Under the pieces are notes generated by a model. It did not search any database. It had not been told where the DNA came from and saw only the letters and a list, made by a program, of their open reading frames with translations. Below are positions 48,337 through 56,326 of a stretch of DNA of 60,442 bases, piece by piece (the first letter of the stretch is position 1; each line of letters starts with the position of its first letter). Source of the DNA: Desulfatitalea alkaliphila. Lineage in GTDB: Bacteria; Desulfobacterota; Desulfobacteria; Desulfobacterales; Desulfosarcinaceae. The translations under genes were made by a program, and so were the position numbers. The stretch covers positions 1 through 60,442 of the forward strand of contig NZ_JALJRB010000029.1 of NCBI RefSeq assembly GCF_022968795.1. Direction: 5' to 3'.

Positions 48337-49887
48337 TCATTGCACCGCCGCCTCGGCCGCCGCCAGCGCCGCGGCGGCCACTTGTCGATCATCGAAGGGA
48401 TGCTTGACACCGGCGATGAGTTGATAGGTCTCATGGCCTTTGCCGGCAATCAAAACGGTGTCTTGCGGGCCGGCCGTGCGAATACCGAGGGTGATGGCCC
48501 GGCGTCGGTCGGGCTCGACCGTGTACCCCCGGCCTTGCCGGCAGTCCGATACGCGAGCCGGGTCGTAGCGTTGCAACCCTTGATCGGCAATGCCGGCGAG
48601 AATCTCCGCAATGATTTGGTCCGGCGGCTCGTTGCGCGGATTGTCCGACGTCACCACGCTCAGATCGGCCAGGCGACCGGCGATGGCCCCCATCAGCGGC
48701 CGTTTGGTCCGATCCCGCCCACCGCCGCAGCCGAAAACACAGATGATGCGCCCGGTGGTCAGCTCCCGCAAGGTCGCCAGCGCCTTTTCCAGTGCGTCGG
48801 GTGTATGGGCGTAATCCACGAAGATGGACCGGCCCCCGTGGGCATCGGCCACCCTTTCCAGCCGACCCGGCACGCTGACCAATGAGCGGATCCCTGCGGC
48901 GACGACCTCCAGCGGCAAACCAAGTGCCAAGGCCGCACCGGCCGCATTGCGGATGTTTTCCAGGTTGTGCCGCCCCGCCAAGGGAGACCGGATGGCCACC
49001 GTACCCCGGGGCGTATGCAGGTCGGCTTCGAGGCCGTCGAGGCGGAAACGGGGCGCCGCAGTCCACAGATCGCAACCCGCACCGTTGCCGGTGGTCCAGT
49101 GGGGCAGCTTGAGTTCCGCGGCCAATTGCCGGCCGTAGGCATCGTCGCTGTTGATCACCGCCCGCACGGTGATGTCACTTTCGCCGGCCGGCAGATACCG
49201 GGTGAATAGAAGCCGCTTGCTGGCCCAATAATCGGACATGTCGGCATGGAAATCCAAATGATCCCGGGAGAGATTGGTGAACACCGCCACATCCAAGTGG
49301 CAGGCATGGATGCGCTGCAGCGCCAGGGCGTGGGAGGAGGCCTCCATGACCACGTGGGTGGTGCCGGCCGAGCGCATTTCGCCCAGTATCCGCTGCAAGT
49401 CGAGGGATTCGGGGGTCGTGACCGGGTTGTCGAAGCTGCGGCCGCCGTAACGGTAATTGATGGTGCCGATCACCCCCACCGAATGGCCGGCCGCCTGCAA
49501 GATCCGCTCGATCAGGTAGCTGGTGGTGGTCTTGCCGTTGGTGCCGGTGATGCCCACCAGGGTCATTACGCGGGACGGCCGGCCGTAAAACTCGGCCGCC
49601 AGGGCGGCCAGGGCCCGACGGGAATCGCGGACCACCACGGCGGCGGGTGTGGCAACGGGACGTTGGCAAACCACAGCCACGGCCCCCCGCGCCACCGCCT
49701 GGTCGATGAAGTCGTGGCCATCGGCGCTGTAGCCTTCGACGGCCACAAAGAGTCCGCCGGGCGTGACCTCCTGGGCCCGGTAATACAGGCCGGTGATTTC
49801 CGGATCGGCGCCGGCGGACGCCGCACCCCGGCTGTCCATGCCGCTGCCGTCCGCCGCTAAACCCTGCAGCAATCGCGACAACTTCAT
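48337..49887 (-). CDS. murE: UDP-N-acetylmuramoyl-L-alanyl-D-glutamate--2,6-diaminopimelate ligase
   Basis: MurE (516 aa) adds the third stem-peptide residue. The ATP loop is [16 protein letters not shown], followed by NYRYGGRSFDNPVTTPESLD and VMEASSHALALQRI. The specificity motif DNPRNEPP (after VVTS) is the meso-diaminopimelate type, so the wall peptide probably contains meso-DAP. A C-terminal GKGHETYQ is present. Its start overlaps the ftsI stop by four bases. Confidence 0.97.
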   Translation of the reverse strand: MKLSRLLQGLAADGSGMDSRGAASAGADPEITGLYYRAQEVTPGGLFVAVEGYSADGHDFIDQAVARGAVAVVCQRPVATPAAVVVRDSRRALAALAAEFYGRPSRVMTLVGITGTNGKTTTSYLIERILQAAGHSVGVIGTINYRYGGRSFDNPVTTPESLDLQRILGEMRSAGTTHVVMEASSHALALQRIHACHLDVAVFTNLSRDHLDFHADMSDYWASKRLLFTRYLPAGESDITVRAVINSDDAYGRQLAAELKLPHWTTGNGAGCDLWTAAPRFRLDGLEADLHTPRGTVAIRSPLAGRHNLENIRNAAGAALALGLPLEVVAAGIRSLVSVPGRLERVADAHGGRSIFVDYAHTPDALEKALATLRELTTGRIICVFGCGGGRDRTKRPLMGAIAGRLADLSVVTSDNPRNEPPDQIIAEILAGIADQGLQRYDPARVSDCRQGRGYTVEPDRRRAITLGIRTAGPQDTVLIAGKGHETYQLIAGVKHPFDDRQVAAAALAAAEAAVQ

Positions 49888-51614
49888 CCCTGCACCTCCG
49901 CATCCACCGCCACACGCAACTTCGGCAGATGGCCGCCGGGGGGCACGTCCAGGTATCCCAGGGTCTCGCGCACGATACGACTGAAAACCGGCGCCGCCAC
50001 CAAACCGCCGTAGATCGCCTTGCCGGGCTCGTCGATCACCACCAGCACGGCGATGGCCGGTCTTTCGGTGGGCGCGAAGCCGACAAACGATGCGATGAAG
50101 CGATCACGGGAGTAACTGCCGGTGCGGTCGATCTTCTGGGCCGTGCCGGTCTTGCCGCTCACCGCGTAGCCCGGCACGTCGGCCTGGACGCCGGTGCCGC
50201 CCTCGGTCACCACGCTGTGCATGATGCGCCGGATGGTCAGTGCGGTCTGGGGGGAGACCACCTGGCGCAGCGCTTCCGGGGTGGTGGTGCGCACCGGCTG
50301 TCCATCCGGTCCCAGCACGGCCTGCACCACGTAGGGCCGCATCAAGATGCCATCATTGGCCAGGGCCGCCGCCGCGCCGATCATTTGCAGGGCCGTCACC
50401 GACACCCCCTGCCCGAAAGCGATGGCGCCGGTATCCACCACCGTCCAGCGCTTGTAGTGAGACAGGGCGCCCGGCGACTCGCCGGGGCAGTCGATGCCCG
50501 TGCGGGTGCCGAAACCGAACCCCTCCAGGGTGGTGTGCAGCAAGCGCGGCCCCATCTGTTCCACCAGTTTGACGGCGCCGATGTTGCTCGAATATTTGAC
50601 GATCTGCTGCAACGAGAGCCACCCGTGGGGTTTGGTGTCGTTGACCGTGTGGCCGGCCACGCGGTAGGTGCCGTTCTCGCAATAGTAGATGGTGTCCGGT
50701 GCGCTGATATTGTGCTCCAATGCAGCGGCGGCACTGAAAATTTTCAACGTGGAACCGGGCTCGAATGGATCGGTGATGGCCCGATTGCGCCAAGTGGCCC
50801 GGTCCGATCGTCCGAAGGCGTTGGGATTGAAGGAGGGGTATTGGGCCACGGCCAGCAATTCACCGGTCCGGGGTACCATCACCAGCGCCATGCCCGATTG
50901 GGCCTGGTACTCGCTCACCGCTTCGGTCAGGGCCTGTTCGGCGATGAACTGCACCTGGCGGTCGATGGTCAACACCAAATCGCCGCCGGCCCGGGGAGCG
51001 GCCTGTTCCGCCAGGGTGCCGAAACCCCGGCCGCGGGCATCGCGCACGACGGTGACGGTGGCGTTTTCCCCTTGCAGATCACCGTTGTAGTAAAACTCCA
51101 GGCCTTCCAGGCCCTGGCCGTCGACCCCCGTAAAGCCGAGCACCTGGGCGGCCAGAACCCCGTTGGGATAGAACCGGCTGTGCTCCGGCAGAAACCCGAC
51201 CCCCGACAGTTTCAATGCCCGTACGGCGGCCGTTTCCTTGGGCCCGGCCTGACGTTTGATCCACACGAAAGAGCGGCCGCTGTCCAGACGCCGGCGCACC
51301 TCTTTGGCCTCCAGCCCCAACGCCCGTGCCAGATCCGCCGCAGCCCGCGCCTTGTCCTCGATCATGCCGGGGTAGGCCGCCACCGATGTGGTTTCAATGC
51401 TCATGGCCAGGGTCTCATGCCGCCGGTCGTACACGGTGCCCCGTTTGCCTTTGAGTGTCACCTCCCGCTCGTATCGGCCGGCGGCCTGGTGGGACAGCCA
51501 ATTGCCGTTGTAAAGCTGCACATAGCCGGCCCGCACGCCGATGGCGACGAACCAGGCGAAAAAGAGGCCGCCGACGATGGCCGCCCGCAGGCGATGACGT
51601 TGTTTGCGCTTCAT
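49884..51614 (-). CDS. ftsI: Septal peptidoglycan transpeptidase FtsI (penicillin-binding protein 3)
   Basis: FtsI (576 aa) crosslinks septal peptidoglycan. It has a basic N terminus then a single membrane helix (AAIVGGLFFAWFVAIGV), a dimerisation/pedestal domain, and the transpeptidase domain with SxxK at Ser288-Lys291 (EPGSTLKIF), the SSN motif (KYSSNIG) and SGKTGTAQK as KTG box. There is no PASTA domain. The ATG at 51614 sits two bases from the ftsL stop; the longer frame to 51890 overlaps ftsL in full and is not real. Confidence 0.96.
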   Translation of the reverse strand: MKRKQRHRLRAAIVGGLFFAWFVAIGVRAGYVQLYNGNWLSHQAAGRYEREVTLKGKRGTVYDRRHETLAMSIETTSVAAYPGMIEDKARAAADLARALGLEAKEVRRRLDSGRSFVWIKRQAGPKETAAVRALKLSGVGFLPEHSRFYPNGVLAAQVLGFTGVDGQGLEGLEFYYNGDLQGENATVTVVRDARGRGFGTLAEQAAPRAGGDLVLTIDRQVQFIAEQALTEAVSEYQAQSGMALVMVPRTGELLAVAQYPSFNPNAFGRSDRATWRNRAITDPFEPGSTLKIFSAAAALEHNISAPDTIYYCENGTYRVAGHTVNDTKPHGWLSLQQIVKYSSNIGAVKLVEQMGPRLLHTTLEGFGFGTRTGIDCPGESPGALSHYKRWTVVDTGAIAFGQGVSVTALQMIGAAAALANDGILMRPYVVQAVLGPDGQPVRTTTPEALRQVVSPQTALTIRRIMHSVVTEGGTGVQADVPGYAVSGKTGTAQKIDRTGSYSRDRFIASFVGFAPTERPAIAVLVVIDEPGKAIYGGLVAAPVFSRIVRETLGYLDVPPGGHLPKLRVAVDAEVQG

Positions 51615-51616
51615 AC

Positions 51617-51916
51617 TCAAGGCACCACCACAATCTGCCGGGCATCGGGAACCACCAGTGAAAACCGGTCGCGGGCGATTCGCGATAAATGCTCCGGCGC
51701 TTTCAATCGGGCCAATTCCACTTTCAAACTGTTGTGCAGCACCTGCAGCTCCTGCTGTTTGCGGCTTTCCCGGGCGATGCCGTAGCCGGCCTGCACCAAT
51801 TGCACACGGCACCAAGTGTAGAATAGCAGTTCGACGATCAGCAGGCCCAGCAAGGCGAGTCCCATCACCGCCGACCAACCGCGGAACCAACTATTTTGCT
51901 TGCGCTTCGGAGCCAT
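51617..51916 (-). CDS. ftsL: Cell division protein FtsL
   Basis: A small bitopic protein of 99 aa with a short basic tail, one membrane helix (VMGLALLGLLIVELLFYTW) and a coiled coil (ARESRKQQELQVLHNSLKVE), the family layout. The function is to form the FtsQ-FtsL-FtsB complex that activates FtsI/FtsW. The identity is supported chiefly by topology, size and position between rsmH and ftsI. Confidence 0.9.
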   Translation of the reverse strand: MAPKRKQNSWFRGWSAVMGLALLGLLIVELLFYTWCRVQLVQAGYGIARESRKQQELQVLHNSLKVELARLKAPEHLSRIARDRFSLVVPDARQIVVVP

Positions 51917-51940
51917 GCCCGCCTTCTCTTTCCGGGTGCT

Positions 51941-52882
51941 TCAAGCCGCCTTTGCGGCACAGCGCAGCCGCGTGCTGCGCGCCATGGGGTTGCGCGCCAC
52001 CTCCTCCGGAGAAGGACGCAACGCCTTTTTGCCGACCAAATGCAGAACGGCCCGCCTCTCACAACGGCACTGGGGCCATTCGGGCGGGCAGGTACAGGTG
52101 CGGGCCAAGGCCTTGAACCGCTGTTTGACCATGCGGTCCTCGAGGCTGTGAAAGGAGAGCACGCAGATGCGGCCGCCCGGGCGCAGCAGCGCCACGGCGT
52201 CGGCCAGAAACCGATCCAGGCATGCCAACTCCTGGTTGACCGCAATGCGCAGGGCCATGAACACCCTGGTGGCCGGATGAATTTTCTGCCGGGCGACCGC
52301 CTTGCCGGGGATCGCATCCCGCACCAGACGGGCCAACTGCCCGGTGGTGTGGACAGGGGTCTCTTGCCGCGCGGCCACAATGGCCCTGGCGATGCGCCGG
52401 GACCATCGCTCCTCGCCGTAGGTCTTGAACAGGTCGGCCAATTCCTTCTCCCCCAGGTCGTTGACCAAGTCGGCGGCGCGAGTGGCCGTTCGCACATCCA
52501 TGCGCATGTCCAGGGGCTCGTCCTGCTGAAAGGAAAACCCTCTTCCGCTGGCCTCCAATTGGTGCTGCGAAAGACCGAGATCGAGCAGAATGCCGTCCAC
52601 GGCCTGGATTTGCAATTGGTGCAGATACGCCGGCAGCTCCGTGAAATTGCCGTGCATCAGATGCAGTCGGTCCTGCCAGGGCCGCAGCACCTCGCGGGCG
52701 TTGGCGATGGCGTCCTCATCCTGATCGATGCCGACCAGCACGCCGTCCGGCGCGATCCGAGCGCAAATGGCCGCCGCATGCCCGGCACCGCCCAGGGTGC
52801 AATCCACGTAGATCCCCCCGGGCCGGCAGTTCAAGCAAGCAATGGCCTCGTTCAGCATGGCGCTGGTGTGCCGGTATGCCAT
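51941..52882 (-). CDS. rsmH: 16S rRNA (cytosine(1402)-N(4))-methyltransferase RsmH
   Basis: RsmH/MraW (313 aa) methylates C1402 in 16S rRNA. It starts YRHTSAMLNEAIACL, with the AdoMet motif VDCTLGGAGHAAAI, GILLDLGLSQHQLE (with the DLG-S-Q pattern), FSFQQDEPLDMRMD, LRIAVNQELACLDRFL, and SFHSLEDRMVKQRFK. It is four bases from mraZ, as is typical. Confidence 0.97.
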   Translation of the reverse strand: MAYRHTSAMLNEAIACLNCRPGGIYVDCTLGGAGHAAAICARIAPDGVLVGIDQDEDAIANAREVLRPWQDRLHLMHGNFTELPAYLHQLQIQAVDGILLDLGLSQHQLEASGRGFSFQQDEPLDMRMDVRTATRAADLVNDLGEKELADLFKTYGEERWSRRIARAIVAARQETPVHTTGQLARLVRDAIPGKAVARQKIHPATRVFMALRIAVNQELACLDRFLADAVALLRPGGRICVLSFHSLEDRMVKQRFKALARTCTCPPEWPQCRCERRAVLHLVGKKALRPSPEEVARNPMARSTRLRCAAKAA

Positions 52883-52886
52883 GGTA

Positions 52887-53333
52887 TCAGAGTCCTAGCT
52901 TCGCGATTTCGTTGCGTACCTCCGCCTGTTGCATGTCCAGTTCCATGGTTTGGTTTTCCTTCTCCCAATTCTCATGCGACCAGATCTCGAAATGGTTCTG
53001 CACACCAACCAGTACGATCTCTTTCTCCAGTTGGGCATATGCGCGCAGCGACGGCGGAATCAGGACCCGGCCTTGTTTATCGCATGTACAATCATGGGCG
53101 TTACCGCCGAACACCCGGCGAAAACGGCGGATGTAGTCGCTGGTTTCCGCCAAGGCGGCCATCCGTTGTTCGATTTTGGCCCATTCATTCAAAGTGCAGG
53201 CATAGAGGCTGCCGTCCAGACGCGTGATCATCACCGAATCGCCGCCACCGGCCCGGATCAGATCCCGGAAGCGGGATGGGATGATGAAACGCCCTTTGTC
53301 ATCAAGGGTATGTGTGGAGCTGCCTCTGAACAT
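52887..53333 (-). CDS. mraZ: Transcriptional regulator MraZ
   Basis: MraZ (148 aa) is an AbrB-like DNA-binding protein that represses the dcw operon in enteric bacteria. It has two tandem MraZ repeats: FRGSSTHTLDDKGRFIIPSR and GGNAHDCTCDKQGRVLIPPS, the second carrying the conserved DKQGR. It is the first gene of the cluster. Its 5' leader contains three TGGNN decamers overlapping its ribosome binding site, so autoregulation is likely. Confidence 0.95.
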   Translation of the reverse strand: MFRGSSTHTLDDKGRFIIPSRFRDLIRAGGGDSVMITRLDGSLYACTLNEWAKIEQRMAALAETSDYIRRFRRVFGGNAHDCTCDKQGRVLIPPSLRAYAQLEKEIVLVGVQNHFEIWSHENWEKENQTMELDMQQAEVRNEIAKLGL

Positions 53334-53337
53334 ATTC

Positions 53338-53362
53338 CCCCAATTTCATCCACTTTAATCCA
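53338..53362 (-). promoter_or_regulatory. MraZ operator: three TGGNN repeats at 10-bp spacing
   Basis: On the minus strand, TGGAT (53362-53358), TGGAT (53352-53348) and TGGGG (53342-53338) are spaced exactly 10 bases apart and run from the promoter -10 to the mraZ ribosome binding site. MraZ binds TGGGN repeats at this periodicity in E. coli and AAAGTGG[A/T]T boxes in Mollicutes; AAAGTGGAT occurs here. Occupation would block both the transcription start and ribosome access. Confidence 0.75.
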
Positions 53363-53391
53363 CATAAATATCATTCAACGGCCTGTGTCAA
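53363..53391 (-). promoter_or_regulatory. Promoter of the dcw (mraZ) operon
   Basis: A perfect TTGACA (53391-53386, minus strand) is followed after 17 bases by TTTATG (53368-53363), or after 15 by TATTTA. The -10 choice is uncertain, but both place the start inside the three-repeat MraZ operator. Confidence 0.55.
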
Positions 53392-53457
53392 GAAAAATAT
53401 GTGGTGCTAAAACCTATTTTCATAATGATTTTTTTCAGTTAAAGCACAAAAAAATGG

Positions 53458-53482
53458 TGGAGTAAAGTGGGGTGATATGGCA
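53458..53482 (+). promoter_or_regulatory. Second TGGNN decamer array, oriented toward the divergent HD gene
   Basis: On the plus strand, TGGAG (53458-53462), TGGGG (53468-53472) and TGGCA (53478-53482) occur at exact 10-base intervals, and AAAGTGG is shared with the mraZ operator. The array ends 13 bases before the -35 of the plus-strand promoter. It looks like a second MraZ binding array in the divergent region; this has not been shown. Confidence 0.5.
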
Positions 53483-53495
53483 CTCCCCTTATCAA

Positions 53496-53525
53496 TTGAC
53501 ACAAACCCTGTCTGTGCTCTATTTT
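53496..53525 (+). promoter_or_regulatory. Promoter of the HD-domain gene and following genes
   Basis: TTGACA (53496-53501) and TATTTT (53520-53525), 18 bases apart, lie about 27 bases before the ATG at 53552. It drives transcription away from the mraZ promoter. Confidence 0.5.
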
Positions 53526-53551
53526 CGGGGCCGAAGCCGATACCGTGAGCG

Positions 53552-54313
53552 ATGCCGCAAGCAACCCTTTCCGACCAGGAACAAACGAAACGCGCCATGC
53601 CCGAACAAACGCTGTGCAACCACCCCAGCGCCACCGCGACCGACCGCGGCGGCCCCCCTCCGACACCGGTGGAGCGGCATGCCTTGGCCACCCTTCGGGA
53701 AGCCGCCCGCGGCTGCCTGGAGACAGCGCGGGGCAGTCACGCCTGGGACCACACCTTGCGGGTACATGCCCTGTGTCGGCGTATGGGGCTCCGAGCGGCG
53801 GCCGACATGGTGGTGCTGGAAGCGGCCGCCTATCTGCACGACATCGGCCGCGCCGCCCAGGACACGGCCAATGGATCGGTCTGCCACGCCGTTGAAGGCG
53901 CACGGCAAGCAGGTGACTTGCTGGCCCCGTTGCCCCTTGCCGAGGCACGCAAGGCCAATATCGTTCACTGCATCCGCAGCCATCGTTTTCGGGATGACCA
54001 CGCACCGGCCACGGTGGAGGCCCGCGTGTTGTTCGACGCGGACAAGCTGGATGCCATCGGTGCCGTGGGGGTGGCCCGCGCCTATCTTTTTGCCGGCGAG
54101 CTGGGGGCCCGGCTGCACAATTCCGATCTGCCGCCGGAGAAGTCGCGCCCCTATTCCCGGGACGACACCGGTTATCGGGAGTATATGGTCAAACTGCGTG
54201 CCATCAAGGATCGGATGCTCACCGAAGAAGGACGCCGATTGGCCGAGCAACGGCACGCATTCATGGTCCATTTTTTTGAACGTTTTCTCAAAGAGTATGC
54301 CGGCGAGTGCTGA
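53552..54313 (+). CDS. HD-domain metal-dependent phosphohydrolase of unknown substrate
   Basis: A 253-aa protein with an HD domain (about residues 60-170): SHAWDHTLRVHALCRRMG, the HD pair in YLHDIGRAA, HAVEGARQAGDLL, CIRSHRF and FDADKLDAIGAVGVARAY, the layout of small YedJ-like HD hydrolases. Metal ligands are intact, so it may be active on a nucleotide or phosphoester, but the substrate is not known. The N-terminal 40 residues are Pro/Thr-rich and may not be translated; an ATG at 53597 is another start. It is divergent from mraZ and shares its regulatory region. Confidence 0.8.
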   Translation: MPQATLSDQEQTKRAMPEQTLCNHPSATATDRGGPPPTPVERHALATLREAARGCLETARGSHAWDHTLRVHALCRRMGLRAAADMVVLEAAAYLHDIGRAAQDTANGSVCHAVEGARQAGDLLAPLPLAEARKANIVHCIRSHRFRDDHAPATVEARVLFDADKLDAIGAVGVARAYLFAGELGARLHNSDLPPEKSRPYSRDDTGYREYMVKLRAIKDRMLTEEGRRLAEQRHAFMVHFFERFLKEYAGEC

Positions 54314-54347
54314 GCCGATGTGAACCATCAACCGACGAGGTGAATGC

Positions 54348-55028
54348 ATGGCAATGAATGTGGTGGATCGAATCGACGAGCTGGTGAAAGTGCGGCACGT
54401 CTTGATCAGCGTGTCGGACAAGACCGGACTGGAACGGCTGGTCCCCCGCCTGCGGGAGATCAACCCCGAGGTGCGGATCTTTTCCACCGGCGGCACCTTC
54501 GCTCGACTGGAACAGATCCTGGGCCCATCGGCCGAGCAGTGCCTGACCCAAGTTGCCGCCTACACGGGCCAGCCCGAAACCCAGGGGGGCTTGGTCAAGA
54601 CCCTGGATTTCAAGATCTATCTGGGGCTGTTGACCGAAACCTACAACCAAGCCCACCAGTCCGACCTGGCGCGCACCGGCGCCGTGCCCATCGACATGGT
54701 GGTGGTCAACCTCTACCCCTTTCAAGCCACCATCGCCGAATCCGGCGTCACCGTGGAACAGGCCCGGGGCAATGTTGACATCGGCGGCCCCTGCATGATC
54801 CGGGCGGCGGCCAAAAATTTCATCCGCGTGGCCGGCGTGGTGGACCCCCACGACTACGAACGCATCGTCAACGAGCTGGAGGCGCGGGACGGCTGTCTTT
54901 CCCTGGCCTTGCGCTACGAGCTGGCCTGCAAGGCCTTCGAGCATACCGCCGAGTACGACCGGACCATCGCCGACTTTCTGGCCGGCCAGTCGATCCAGGC
55001 GGTCAAAGGGTGCTACGGCGCCGGATGA
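54348..55028 (+). CDS. purH: IMP cyclohydrolase (PurH N-terminal domain as a separate gene)
   Basis: This 226-aa protein corresponds to the MGS-like N-terminal domain of bifunctional PurH, which closes FAICAR to IMP. Signatures are HVLISVSDKTGLERLVPRL, IFSTGGTFARLEQ, QGGLVKTLDFKIYLGLL, and VVNLYPFQATIAESG with NVDIGGPCMIRAAAKN. It ends 15 bases before a separate gene for the transformylase domain. GAGGTGA lies before the ATG. The split form is a real gene arrangement, not a frameshift, because the second gene has its own strong ribosome binding site. Confidence 0.93.
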   Translation: MAMNVVDRIDELVKVRHVLISVSDKTGLERLVPRLREINPEVRIFSTGGTFARLEQILGPSAEQCLTQVAAYTGQPETQGGLVKTLDFKIYLGLLTETYNQAHQSDLARTGAVPIDMVVVNLYPFQATIAESGVTVEQARGNVDIGGPCMIRAAAKNFIRVAGVVDPHDYERIVNELEARDGCLSLALRYELACKAFEHTAEYDRTIADFLAGQSIQAVKGCYGAG

Positions 55029-55043
55029 GAAAGGAGGCCGATC

Positions 55044-56294
55044 ATGGCCGATGATTTGAAAAAGATGTACCGCACCATCGTGGAGGACCACTTTCCCTCC
55101 CGGATGGAGATCAGCTTTGTCGAAGAACAATCGCGACAAACCCTCTTTTACGAAAAAGTGCGCTGGACCATCGACGGCGTCCAGAAGGGTTTGCGTTACG
55201 GTGAAAACCCCGGCCAGGAGGCCGCGCTGTACAAGCTGGTCAACGGCAACCTGGTGCTGGGCGATACCCGAACGCTGCAGCCCGGCCGTTTTCTGGTCTC
55301 GGACATCGAATTGTTGCAGTCGGGCAAGCATCCCGGCAAAACCAACCTCACCGACGCCGACAACGCCCTGAACATTTTGCGCTATTTCACCGACCGGCCC
55401 AGCGCCATCATCGTCAAGCACAACAACCCCTGCGGCGTGGCACGGGCCGACAGCCTGGTGGATGCCTATGTCAAGGCCAACCTGGCCGACCGGGTGGCCG
55501 CCTTCGGCGGTTGCATCGCCCTCAACCGGGCGGTGGACCGGGATACGGCCGAGGCCATTGCCAATCAATATGCCGAAGTGGTGGTGGCCCCCGACTTCGA
55601 GGAGGGGGCGATGGCCATCTTCCAAGCCAAACCCAACCTGCGCGTGATCCGCATCGGCAACATGGACCGCCTGCAACAGTTCGTGGGCCAACGGTGCGTG
55701 GAGTTCAAGAGCCTGATCGACGGCGGGATCATCACCCAGTGGTCCTTCGTGCCCGAAACCCGCACCCGTGATGCACTGCGCCCGGCCGAATGCGAATACA
55801 AAGGCCGCACTTACAAGGTCGATCGGGCGCCCACCGATGCCGAGTATCGCGACATGCTGTTCGGCTGGCTGGTGGAGGCCGGCGTCACCTCCAATTCGGT
55901 GCTCTATGTCAAGGACGAGGTGACCGTGGGCATCGGCACCGGCGAACAGGACCGCGTGGGCGTGGCCCAGATCGCGCGCGACAAAGCCTATCGCAAACTG
56001 GCCGACCGCTACTGTTTCGATGCTTACGGGATCCCTTACAACGACATGCAGGATGCCGAACGCATCGCGGCCATCGACGCGCGGGTGGCCGAGGAAAAAG
56101 GGGGGCTGATCGGGGCGGCCATGGTCAGCGACGCGTTCTTCCCCTTCCGCGACGGTGTGGACGTCGGTTTGCGCGAAGGGGTGCGGGCGGTGATTCAACC
56201 GGGCGGCTCCAACAACGATTACCAATCCATCGAGGCGTGCAACGAAGCGGGCGCCACCATGGTCTATACCGGCCAACGCAGCTTCAAACATTGA
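55044..56294 (+). CDS. purH: AICAR transformylase (PurH C-terminal domain as a separate gene)
   Basis: The 416-aa protein is the AICARFT part of PurH; it formylates AICAR using 10-formyl-tetrahydrofolate. It starts with a segment of about 50 residues not seen in typical PurH, then LRYGENPGQEAALY, the catalytic VKHNNPCGVA (Lys-His), DRVAAFGGCIALNRAVD, EEGAMAIFQAKPNLRVI, SNSVLYVKDEVTVGIGTGEQDRV, and RVAEEKGGLIGAAMVSDAFFPF with VIQPGGSNND. AAAGGAGG sits before the ATG. It is longer than the fused domain because of that N-terminal part. Confidence 0.93.
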   Translation: MADDLKKMYRTIVEDHFPSRMEISFVEEQSRQTLFYEKVRWTIDGVQKGLRYGENPGQEAALYKLVNGNLVLGDTRTLQPGRFLVSDIELLQSGKHPGKTNLTDADNALNILRYFTDRPSAIIVKHNNPCGVARADSLVDAYVKANLADRVAAFGGCIALNRAVDRDTAEAIANQYAEVVVAPDFEEGAMAIFQAKPNLRVIRIGNMDRLQQFVGQRCVEFKSLIDGGIITQWSFVPETRTRDALRPAECEYKGRTYKVDRAPTDAEYRDMLFGWLVEAGVTSNSVLYVKDEVTVGIGTGEQDRVGVAQIARDKAYRKLADRYCFDAYGIPYNDMQDAERIAAIDARVAEEKGGLIGAAMVSDAFFPFRDGVDVGLREGVRAVIQPGGSNNDYQSIEACNEAGATMVYTGQRSFKH

Positions 56295-56326
56295 TGCGTA
56301 CGTCGTAATTTCTGAGGCAATGGCCC

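Noticed and set aside
49884-51890. Longer ftsI frame starting inside ftsL
   Set aside because: The added 92 residues are read out of frame across ftsL; the short start gives a proper basic tail and membrane helix.
55026-55043. In-frame UGA between the two purH parts as a second Sec or nonsense site
   Set aside because: The second part has its own strong AAAGGAGG and ATG, no SECIS-like hairpin follows, and the combined length exceeds a normal fused PurH; two genes fit better.
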